Source: Planctomycetota bacterium (lineage in GTDB: Bacteria; Planctomycetota; Phycisphaerae; WQYP01). From it: a stretch of 6,873 bases of DNA. This document shows positions 1 to 6,700 of this stretch, piece after piece (position 1 is the stretch's first letter; the number at the start of each line of letters is the position of its first letter). The stretch is taken from assembly GCA_021826605.1 (NCBI GenBank), contig JAKAZF010000146.1, positions 1 to 6,873 on the forward strand, written 5' to 3'. Under the pieces are notes generated by a model. The model was not told the DNA's origin. It was given only the letters and a program-made list of their open reading frames with translations, and ran no database searches. The position numbers were made by a program, and so were the translations under genes.

Positions 1-361
1 CCAGATACTCGTTTATTTTCCGCTTTTCAACCGGCAGGCGAAGAAGAATTTGTGCACGGGATAATTTGCGCCGTTCCAGGCGGCGAATGGCCACGGTTGT
101 TATCCATAGCGCATCGTGGTTCATAGCCTGATATTCAATCGCCAGATTGTAACACGGGGTTTCCACCGCCAGAATTCGGCCGTCCCGATCCACAATTTCT
201 CCCCGGCGGGTGGGAATCATGTAATGGCGATAGGTGAAACTGCGTGCCTCATCCTGCCAGTGCCGATGCTGAAATATTTCCAGTGCGGCCAGGCGCGTTC
301 CGATGACAGCCATTGCCATGGCCGCAAGAACAACAAGCATAATCAGCCGCCGCCTTAACAT
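1..361 (-). CDS. mrdA: Penicillin-binding protein 2 (class B transpeptidase), N-terminal part, cut by the window edge
   Basis: Class B PBPs cross-link peptidoglycan in the periplasm; PBP2 does this for side-wall growth. Only residues 1-120 are visible. They show a short basic start (MLRRR), one membrane anchor at about residues 6-27, and the hallmark N-terminal pedestal segment at 51-66 (TRRGEIVDRDGRILAV), followed by YNLAIEY. The SxxK, SxN and KTG transpeptidase motifs would lie beyond the left edge, so catalysis cannot be checked. The start is the ATG at 361; a GAGAGG ribosome-binding sequence lies at 374-379, somewhat far away (12 bases). Placement directly downstream of mreD favours PBP2 over the division paralogue FtsI, which has the same N-terminal layout. 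The 158-base gap to mreD is long for one operon, so an extra promoter is possible (see 416-445). Confidence 0.85.
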   Translation of the reverse strand, partial: MLRRRLIMLVVLAAMAMAVIGTRLAALEIFQHRHWQDEARSFTYRHYMIPTRRGEIVDRDGRILAVETPCYNLAIEYQAMNHDALWITTVAIRRLERRKLSRAQILLRLPVEKRKINEYL

Positions 362-415
362 CTTGATGGGGTACCTCTCATGTTGCCGCAGAACCGGATG
401 CCGCCAGCGCCATTG

Positions 416-445
416 ATCTTAGCGTAATTCGGCGGATTATTTCAA
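416..445 (-). promoter_or_regulatory. Putative sigma70-type promoter for the PBP2 gene
   Basis: On the minus strand a TTGAAA box (440-445; 5 of 6 consensus bases) and a TAAGAT box (416-421; 4 of 6) are separated by 18 bases. They lie in the 158-base gap between mreD and the PBP2 start at 361. This would let PBP2 be transcribed separately from mreD. The match is moderate and could be chance. I see nothing else in the gap from 362 to 519. Confidence 0.3.
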
Positions 446-519
446 CGCACCGTCAGAAGAAATATTCAATTCGCGCGGAACCGGTATGACATCGCAGCAC
501 TCACAACGTGGCCGTGGGT

Positions 520-1056
520 TTACCGGGCGATACCCCGACGATGCTGCATATCAAAGCCGAGCATATCCCCCAGAAGAAATAAAGCGCGGAAAACCCAGGG
601 GGCCACCACGGCGGTATAAAGGCTGCTGGATAATATCACCCCGGTATACGCCAGAATATTGATAATCGGTACAGCCCGTCCGGCCAGAAACAAGGCCAAT
701 TGGCCCAAGGCCAGCCGCCCCGCCAGAAACAATAATACCGCCAGAAAGGTTATGACCATCTGCCCCAGCACGCTGCTGCGGAATATGTGCATGCGGATGC
801 TGACAATTCCCAGGGCAATCATGCCGGCGAGGATGGCCTCCAATCCGACAATCGATTGCCCCGTGAGGTCGTACATCAATCCGCACCAGAAACAGGCCAG
901 TAAAGCCGCATCCTTGTCCGCAAACAGGGCGTAGAAAACCGCCAGCATGAATATATATTCGATATGAAAATAGCCGTATTCACTCCATTGCCCAAGATGC
1001 GCGGCCTGAAGGGCCGTGGCAAAATAGAGCAATAAAAAGAATGTCAGCCACCGCAT
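520..1056 (-). CDS. mreD: Rod shape-determining protein MreD (integral membrane)
   Basis: MreD is a polytopic inner-membrane protein of the elongasome, working with MreB, MreC, RodA and PBP2. The 178-residue product starting MRWLTFF is almost entirely hydrophobic, with about five to six membrane segments. It carries the family-like segment with acidic residue and glycines in the second third of the chain (FWCGLMYDLTGQSIVGLEAI), comparable to the G-L-x-x-D-x-x-x-x-x-x-G-x-x-A pattern of MreD. Its length is near the family norm of about 160-180. An ATG at 1137 in the same frame would add 27 mostly polar residues and overlap the upstream lipoprotein gene by 34 bases. I prefer the ATG at 1056 because the membrane segment begins right after it, although no good ribosome-binding site precedes it. 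The downstream neighbour is the PBP2 gene, which supports the assignment. Confidence 0.75.
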   Translation of the reverse strand: MRWLTFFLLLYFATALQAAHLGQWSEYGYFHIEYIFMLAVFYALFADKDAALLACFWCGLMYDLTGQSIVGLEAILAGMIALGIVSIRMHIFRSSVLGQMVITFLAVLLFLAGRLALGQLALFLAGRAVPIINILAYTGVILSSSLYTAVVAPWVFRALFLLGDMLGFDMQHRRGIAR

Positions 1057-1103
1057 AATGCAGAGTATGCCGTGAAAGCCCTCAGAATGGAAGCGGATCG
1101 CGC

Positions 1104-1562
1104 TCAGGGATTCGGGCCGTACGTGATTTTCTTCCATTGATCCGGCTGAACCGTTACCATTGCGTCCTGGCGAATCTGATCATACTGCTGCCGGGTGATC
1201 GCAGTGGATACCGCACCAACCTGATTTGGATCATGATGGAATCGGATGACCAGTTGATCGGACATCACATTGACATCATACATGGGGCCATTGATGATCA
1301 CTTCGTTGAGTGTGCCGGTTTCATCGGGCTTCATCGACCAGGGGCCGGACGAACGGATCAGTGCCTGCGTATCAGGCAGTAAGTTGGAGGAAGCGGGGAT
1401 TGGAACATTAATCGCCGAGCGGCGGTGGGTGCCGTCTATGACAGTTAAGGTGAAATGGGATGGGGCGGTCAAATCAACCGGCGGCTGCTGATAGGTGCAG
1501 CCCGTCAGCAGCATACCTGCGACCCCAACGAGAACGATATGCTTCACACATTTCATTACCAC
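1104..1562 (-). CDS. Small predicted lipoprotein of unknown function
   Basis: The 152-residue product has a typical lipoprotein signal peptide: basic start (MVMKCVKH), hydrophobic core, then the lipobox LLTGC with the lipidated cysteine at residue 22. After processing about 130 residues remain, rich in polar and beta-prone stretches (SHFTLTVIDG, DVNVMSDQLVIRF), with no motif I recognise. The start is a GTG at 1562: the sequence AAGGGG at 1571-1576 lies 8 bases away, the best spacing. The ATG at 1556 would be 14 bases away. It lies 89 bases downstream of the Minf_1886-type gene and 47 bases upstream of the preferred mreD start, so it is probably co-transcribed with the wall genes. A role at the envelope is inferred from the signal and the neighbours only. 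Confidence 0.75.
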   Translation of the reverse strand: MVMKCVKHIVLVGVAGMLLTGCTYQQPPVDLTAPSHFTLTVIDGTHRRSAINVPIPASSNLLPDTQALIRSSGPWSMKPDETGTLNEVIINGPMYDVNVMSDQLVIRFHHDPNQVGAVSTAITRQQYDQIRQDAMVTVQPDQWKKITYGPNP

Positions 1563-1651
1563 GCTTGTTACCCCTTATAAGGAAAAAAGGCCATCCCTGT
1601 ATTTTGCAAGCATATCAATGCCTGAACTTTTTGCATCCGTGCCAACCGCGA

Positions 1652-2080
1652 CTACATCGACTTTAAATTAAAAACCGGCGTTCCAGTTATCAGTGGGCGC
1701 CGCGGAGCGGTAAAAGCTTCTTCAAAATCAAAAACATCCCGGAAGTCTTCGATATTGTCTTCCGGTGTTTTGTGCATCATGCCGCTTTCCACCATCGCGA
1801 AAACAATTTTACCAAAATCCATGGTAGTGTGAATATTCCAATGCGCCAATACCGCGCCGGCCAAAATCCCGTAATTCCGGATGGCCAGATCGCGCAATCC
1901 GCGGGCTAAATCCTGACCTGATACATGGCGTTGTCCCTCGGGTAATTCCTCGCCCGCGCTGGCGGAATGCACGCTTTCCACGGTCAACGCCAGCCCCTCC
2001 CGCACAAATTCAAAAGCCTCCGGTGGATATACCGTCTGCTGGGATACGTCGAGAATTGATTTTTTTGTAAGCTTGTTCAT
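1652..2080 (-). CDS. Minf_1886 family protein (Planctomycetes/Verrucomicrobia-restricted, function unknown)
   Basis: This small soluble protein (142 residues from the ATG at 2080) belongs to the family described as restricted to Planctomycetes and Verrucomicrobia. Three conserved blocks are recognisable: YPPEAFEFVREGL near residues 18-30, RHVSGQDLARGLRDLA near 51-66, and the acidic C-terminal block from DFGKIVFAMVESGMM to EDFRDVFDFEEAF near 88-123. There is no signal peptide or membrane segment. No biochemical function is known to me. It is the first gene of the minus-strand cluster leading into the lipoprotein, mreD and PBP2 genes. A GTG at 2089 would add three residues (MQA); neither start has a strong ribosome-binding site, so the choice between them is open. 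The family is the best lineage marker in the window. Confidence 0.85.
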   Translation of the reverse strand: MNKLTKKSILDVSQQTVYPPEAFEFVREGLALTVESVHSASAGEELPEGQRHVSGQDLARGLRDLAIRNYGILAGAVLAHWNIHTTMDFGKIVFAMVESGMMHKTPEDNIEDFRDVFDFEEAFTAPRRPLITGTPVFNLKSM

Positions 2081-2142
2081 CGCCTGCACAATTCCAAATT
2101 AGGCGGACCCTGTGATCCGCGCCGACCGATCTACTTTATACG

Positions 2143-2148
2143 ATTATA
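2143..2148 (-). promoter_or_regulatory. Putative -10 box upstream of the Minf_1886/mreD/PBP2 cluster
   Basis: A perfect TATAAT on the minus strand, 63 bases before the ATG at 2080. The expected -35 position is GC-rich and does not resemble TTGACA, so the promoter would need an activator or another sigma factor, or the match is chance. Confidence 0.3.
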
Positions 2149-2211
2149 CGCGATAGCAGGCTCGCAGGCGCGAACCAGTAAGGCTCAACCGGTTAACCGC
2201 GGAAATCAAAA

Positions 2212-2226
2212 GCCATGTTGCATGGC
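2212..2226. repeat. Perfect inverted repeat, 6-base arms with 3-base centre
   Basis: GCCATG, then TTG, then CATGGC. It lies in the middle of the divergent region. It could be an operator for a dimeric regulator or a small hairpin. There is no T-run next to it, so it is unlikely to be a terminator. Confidence 0.4.
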
Positions 2227-2327
2227 CAATGACCGAAACACACTGCTTACTTATGTCATGACAGTCAATTCGGAATCCGTCGCGCCGGAATAAGGCCATT
2301 CATAGTGCCGCCAGGGGCGCTGTGCCT

Positions 2328-2333
2328 TATAAT
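2328..2333 (+). promoter_or_regulatory. Putative -10 box for the gene at 2365
   Basis: A perfect TATAAT, 31 bases before the ATG at 2365, which would give a short leader. No TTGACA-like box lies 16-18 bases upstream, so support rests on the -10 match and its position. Confidence 0.35.
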
Positions 2334-2364
2334 CACGCGAATTGTTTGGTGTTGAAGGATTATC

Positions 2365-3162
2365 ATGAACAATCAAAACGTATCTGACCGCCGACCGGTG
2401 AACTGGCTTTCTGTGGCGGCGGTGGTCTGCCTGATTGGCGAAGGAATTTTGCTTGCACAGTCCAAACCCGCAACGGAAGCTCCTCCGCCGGTAAGCGTGC
2501 TGATCTTGTCGCTTATGACCTTGTTTCTTGGTGCGGGAGCCATTATTTACCGCATTCAGGAAAAGCAGCACTGGTTGTTTGGCAGGTGGCTGGGCATCGC
2601 CGCAATGACCGCGGGAATGCTGGTCTTCGCCGTGCAATCGGTGGCGTTGCATAAAGCTCGCGAAGTTTCGCAATTTCGGCATATTGCCGCCATTGGTAAT
2701 GCCTGTCTGGAATATGCCGGGCGGCATCACGGGCATTTTCCCCCTGATCTTTTGACCTTGCTGAATGCCAAACTCATAACCGTCAGAGACTTAAGTGATC
2801 CGACCAATGCGTTGGCACCCATTTCGCTGCCGGCGAATTGGAATCATATTAAACGCAGTACGCAGATTGCCGCGATAAATCGTAACAGTGATTATCGCTA
2901 TGTCGGCTCCGATCTGATATTGCCCAACAGTGCAACAAAAGGAAAATTGCTGGGAGACATCATCATTCTGTTTCGGAATACCCAAACCATGCATCAGGGT
3001 GGTCCGATGGGCTTTGCCGATGGCCACGTCAAATATTATTCCGCAAAGCAACTTAATGATGCCTTGGCGGCGAGTAATAAGGCGCGAAAACAATTGGGGT
3101 TGCCGGGAATGTCATTCGCGGGCATCGACAAAACCGGTGCCGCAACAACCCGTGGGAAATAA
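2365..3162 (+). CDS. Three-helix membrane protein with an H-X9-DG-like C-terminal motif (pseudopilin/DUF1559-like)
   Basis: The 265-residue product has three predicted membrane helices at about residues 14-32, 43-62 and 74-94, then a periplasm-sized domain. This domain opens with FRHIAAIGNACLEYAGRHHGHFPPDLLTLL (104-133). That segment matches the 'L..I..A...Y......G.FPP.L..L' pattern of planctomycete DUF1559/pseudopilin-like proteins. Near the end, H210 to D219-G220 (HQGGPMGFADGHV) corresponds to the H-X9-DG signature, with eight residues rather than nine between H and DG. True DUF1559 proteins have one N-terminal pilin-like helix, so this three-helix version is atypical. The ATG at 2365 has GAAGGA at 2354-2359, five bases away. 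The gene converges on the JAMM gene with 14 bases between stops. Its function is unknown; export or surface display is only a guess. Confidence 0.75.
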   Translation: MNNQNVSDRRPVNWLSVAAVVCLIGEGILLAQSKPATEAPPPVSVLILSLMTLFLGAGAIIYRIQEKQHWLFGRWLGIAAMTAGMLVFAVQSVALHKAREVSQFRHIAAIGNACLEYAGRHHGHFPPDLLTLLNAKLITVRDLSDPTNALAPISLPANWNHIKRSTQIAAINRNSDYRYVGSDLILPNSATKGKLLGDIIILFRNTQTMHQGGPMGFADGHVKYYSAKQLNDALAASNKARKQLGLPGMSFAGIDKTGAATTRGK

Positions 3163-3176
3163 GTCCCGTGCTTTTG

Positions 3177-3623
3177 TCATGAATCCAGCAGGCTTATATC
3201 ACACGCTTCCGGATTACCCGAGGTGTTGTTAAGGGTCCAGGCCATCCGAGAATCCTGCCGTCCCGGTCCGCTGGAGACAATCAGATAAATCAGATTTGGC
3301 CATAGCGCGTCAATATCCGTTTGACTGAGCATCGGCTCCGCGTCGGGATGAGAGTGATAAATGCCAACAATCGTCAATCCCTTCCTGGAAGCCTGCTGTT
3401 CTGTGCGCATCCACTGCCGCGGATCAATGTGGTATGCCCGCTTCCGCGTTTCCGGGGCCGCAACATTGGCGGCGGGCACGATGACATGGACGGATGTTGA
3501 ATTGTTGCGCACATGACCGAGGAGAAAACCGCAAGCTTCGTATGGATACTGATGTTGTGCATGATTCTGTGCGACGGAAAGCAGGTCGCGCGAGATACAA
3601 AGTGTTGGCTTTTCGGTGTTCAT
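3177..3623 (-). CDS. JAMM-motif metallopeptidase, M67 / prokaryotic JAB family
   Basis: JAMM proteins are zinc isopeptidases. Bacterial stand-alone forms (M67, related to Mec/QbsD) trim residues from the C-terminus of ubiquitin-like sulfur carriers such as ThiS- or MoaD-type proteins. The full motif is present in this 148-residue protein: the catalytic glutamate E29 in YPYEACGFLLG, and HSH at H90 and H92 followed by S100 and D103 (H-x-H-x7-S-x2-D). The size equals a bare JAB domain. I chose the ATG at 3623 because GGAAAG lies nine bases away (3633-3638). ATGs at 3629 and 3632 are also possible, and the frame stays open back to 3782, but that extension has no family character. No sulfur carrier, E1-like or cysteine synthase gene is visible nearby, so the substrate is open. 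Confidence 0.88.
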   Translation of the reverse strand: MNTEKPTLCISRDLLSVAQNHAQHQYPYEACGFLLGHVRNNSTSVHVIVPAANVAAPETRKRAYHIDPRQWMRTEQQASRKGLTIVGIYHSHPDAEPMLSQTDIDALWPNLIYLIVSSGPGRQDSRMAWTLNNTSGNPEACDISLLDS

Positions 3624-3652
3624 AACCATCATCTTTCCGCGGCGCAAAACGG

Positions 3653-3680
3653 TTGCAGCCAATTGTGTCGCCTGTAAAAT
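3653..3680 (+). promoter_or_regulatory. Putative promoter for the globin-GGDEF-EAL gene
   Basis: TTGCAG (3653-3658) and TAAAAT (3675-3680; 5 of 6 consensus bases) are separated by 16 bases. The -35 match is poor (3 of 6), but the -10 is preceded by TG. Transcription would begin about 65 bases before the ATG at 3753. Confidence 0.3.
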
Positions 3681-3706
3681 ATAGATGAAGTTCAATTCGC
3701 TGTCTC
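3678..3706 (-). promoter_or_regulatory. Putative promoter for the JAMM gene, overlapping the opposing promoter
   Basis: On the minus strand GAGACA (3701-3706; 4 of 6) and TATATT (3678-3683; 5 of 6) are separated by 17 bases. The -10 box overlaps the plus-strand -10 box at 3675-3680, so the two promoters would compete for polymerase. Both calls are by eye. Confidence 0.3.
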
Positions 3707-3752
3707 TTCTCAGCAAGAGGCGGGGGTGATAAAGAAAGGGGGCCGGCGGGCA

Positions 3753-6700
3753 ATGCAGGACGATTTGTCTGACATTCTCCAACTATCGGAGCTGCTTCGT
3801 CTCAATGATCAGGAAGACGCTGCCTTGCGGCAATACGCTCCCGGCCTGACCCGACACATCGCGGGAATCGTTGAGCACTTTTATACATGGCTCGGATCCA
3901 TACCGGCCACGGCAAATTTTATCTCGCCGCTGCCGCCGGAACAGTTGGAACGTTTGAAACGCCATCTCGCGGAGCATTTCCGCGTGATGTTGCTGGAGGA
4001 TCTTGACAGCCGGCGTGCCGAACAGCTTGTGGAACTGGGACAGATTCACCATCGCCTGGGGCTGTCGATATCGTGGATTTCCGCATCGTATGCCCTTTTT
4101 GCGCAGGATTTGAATCAGGCGATGCTGGACGTTGCACCGGCGGACCGGGAGGTTCTCCGGAACGCGATTTACAAGCGGCTGCACCTGGATGAGGGTTGGC
4201 ATCTGGCGGGGTACCGACGGGCACATCTGACCGGCATCCAGTTGCGCGACGGATTTTATCAGGCCATACGCATTACCAATCAGGTATTAAGCAGTTATGC
4301 ATCCGTATCGGCATTGCTTCATGCCGTGGTTCGCACGCTGGAAAACCACTTGAAGCTTCCGCTGGTGTGGGTGGGAACGGTCGATCAATATACGAAATGG
4401 GTGCATATTCGCGCGGTGGCGGGGGCGGCGAAATCTTATACACGAAAACTCTGGATATACAGCGAACCGACTTGTGCCCAGGGGCGGGGGCCGAGCGGAA
4501 AAGCATTGACCACCGGACAGGTTGTGGTAACCGACTGGCGCGAAGCGAATCCATCCTTTGCGCCGTGGCTGGATCGTGCGCGTCATTTTGGCATTACCGG
4601 CAGCATTAACGCTCCATTTAAAACCAAGGACGGCCAACGGGGATTGTTAACGATTTATTGCTCCGAGACGGCGCCATTTCCCGCGGGAGCGGAGGAATTG
4701 CTGGTACGCCTGGCCGCGGATATCGGCGTGGCGTTGGATCGGATCAAGAATGACCGGACGCTCAAGCGATTGCAGAGTTACCAGCATGCGCTTGAGCAAA
4801 TCAATCGCATGTTGCTGGCGGACCCGGCCCCGGAAGAAATGTATCGGATGCTTTCCAAAACCATTCTGGAATGTACCGATGCGCTGTTGGCTTATGTCAG
4901 TGTCATCGATGCGGAACACTACTGCGCCCGTATTGTCCGCAATGATGAGCTGCATGGTATTCCCATGCCCGAAACCGTCAGTATCGATCCGACAAAACCT
5001 GAGGGTTGGGGCGTTACCGGTCAGGTGTATAGACTCAACGCGCCGGTCACGATCCTTGACGCCCGGCACGATCCCAAACTGGCCCCCTGGCTGGAAAACG
5101 TAAGAAAATATCGTCATGGCGGTTTTGCGGGCTTTCCAATTCATTCGATTGACGGCCATCCGCGGGCGGTACTGGTGGTTGTAGCGCGGCAGGGGAGTTA
5201 TTTTACGCGCGACATAAACAAACTGTTGACACAACTGGTCAGCAATACCAGCGTGGCGCTTGAATCGCACCGACAGCGCCGCCGGCTGGAATATATGAGC
5301 ATTCATGATCCGCTCACCGGCCTGCCGAATCGCGCATACTTTGAGCAAACCACCATTGCTTCGTTGGGGCGTGTGGATCGAACGGGTCATTTTCTGGCCA
5401 TCGGCATCATGGATCTGGATAACTTCAAGGAAACCAACGACACGCTGGGCCATGCCGCCGGCGATGATCTGCTTAAAACCGTCGCCGGCCGCCTCGCCGG
5501 CGCGTTGCGTGCCGGGGATGCCGTGGCGCGGCTCGGCGGAGATGAATTCGGCATCCTTCTGAATTTAAGTGCGCCGGAAGATTTAACCGAGGCGGCCAAT
5601 CGTCTGCTGGAGGCCGTGCGGCAACCCATTCAATGGGGGCAGGAAGTTATTACCGTCGGCGCCCGGATGGGCTTTACGGTTTACCCTCTGGACAAAGCCG
5701 ATCGGACGGATCTGTTGCGTCATGCCGATGCGGCGCTGTATAACGCTAAAGAGGGACAGCATCATATTCAGATATTTGAATCCGTGGTGGCACAGCGAAT
5801 TGAAAAGCGCTTTCGCATTCGACAAAGCTTCCCGGCGGCCCTGGCCGGGGGAAAAATAGAATGTTTCCTTCAGCCGCAGGCCAATATGCGAACCGGCAAG
5901 CTGGAGGGCGTGGAACTTCTGGCCCGCTGGCATGAGGGAGAGAACTGGATATCCCCCGGGGAATTTATACCGATTATCGAAGGCGATCCGGGGCTGATTC
6001 GTGAACTGGATCGATTCGTTATTTCCCAGGCGGTGATTCTGCGCAATGAACTGCTGGCCAGCGGCATCCATATTCCCATCAGCGTTAATATCGGTGCGGC
6101 GCATTTGTTGCGTCCCGATTTTCTGGGTGATCTCGATACATTAATCGGCACATTGCCGGATCATTCATTCCTGCGATTGGAAATAACCGAAGGTTCGGCC
6201 TTGAAAAATCTTTCATTGGCCCAATCCCGCGTCGCGGCCATCAAGGCGCGTGGATTGTCCACAAGTCTCGATGATTTTGGCACCGGGTATGCTTCCCTGC
6301 TGTATGCGGCGTCTTTGCCGGTACAGGAATTAAAACTTGGTCAGGAATTCATTCGCGGGTTAATGGATAATCCTTCGCATCTGGCGGTGGCCATTTCCAC
6401 AATTCAATTTGCTCTGATCTCCGAATTGTCGCTGATTGCCGAGGGCGTCGAAACCCGGCAGGAACTTGATACATGGATGCGCCTGGGGGGGCAGCGCATT
6501 CAGGGGGCGTTTCTGGCCACTCCCATGCCGCTTATCGAGTTTCTGCCCTGGGCTCGGAACGTCAAACTGACGGAGAATATCTATCCGCCGGTTTATCTGC
6601 CGGAGGACTATCCCCTGCTGGCCATGCAGGTTGCGCGATCCCGGCAGTTGCGGCTGCGGCAGGGGCGCATTCCGCCTGCCGACGGTGATCCGAAGCATTG

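Larger units (their letters stand above)
2081..2364. promoter_or_regulatory. Divergent intergenic region with palindromes and promoter-like boxes
   Basis: This 284-base stretch lies between two genes that point away from each other, so it should hold promoters for both. I see no gene in it. A TATAAT box on the minus strand (2143-2148), with a second TATAAA at 2135-2140, could serve the Minf_1886 cluster. A TATAAT box on the plus strand (2328-2333) could serve the gene at 2365. Neither has a convincing -35 box at 16-18 bases. Between them are three perfect inverted repeats: CGGTTAACCG (2190-2199), GCCATG-TTG-CATGGC (2212-2226) and TGTCATGACA (2254-2263). These might be operator sites, but none matches a regulator site that I know. 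Confidence 0.5.

Noticed and set aside
116..358. Open frame of 80 codons on the plus strand at the left edge.
   Set aside because: It is antisense to the PBP2 N-terminus, whose TRRGEIVDRDG segment is diagnostic.
1573..1582. Perfect palindrome CCTTATAAGG before the lipoprotein gene, including a TATAAG that resembles a -10 box.
   Set aside because: It overlaps the ribosome-binding sequence AAGGGG, has no matching -35 box, and a ten-base palindrome can occur by chance.
2251..2736. Open frame of 161 codons on the minus strand.
   Set aside because: It runs antisense through the start of the membrane-protein gene at 2365, which has a good ribosome-binding site and real membrane segments; the antisense product is low in hydrophobic core and rich in H, R and Q, typical of a shadow frame.
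3151..3176. Possible intrinsic terminator between the convergent genes (GGGA-AATAAG-TCCC followed by GTGCTTTT).
   Set aside because: The stem is only four base pairs and the T-run is short and interrupted; it falls below what I would call a terminator.
3624..3782. Extended N-terminus (53 residues) for the JAMM protein from an upstream start at 3782.
   Set aside because: The extension would overlap the start of the divergent gene, has no JAB-family character, and the ATG at 3623 has a well-placed ribosome-binding site.
4647..5453. Long open frame (268 codons) on the minus strand.
   Set aside because: It lies antisense to the GAF and GGDEF parts of the cyclic-di-GMP gene, whose plus-strand frame has clear domain motifs; the antisense product has no recognisable features.
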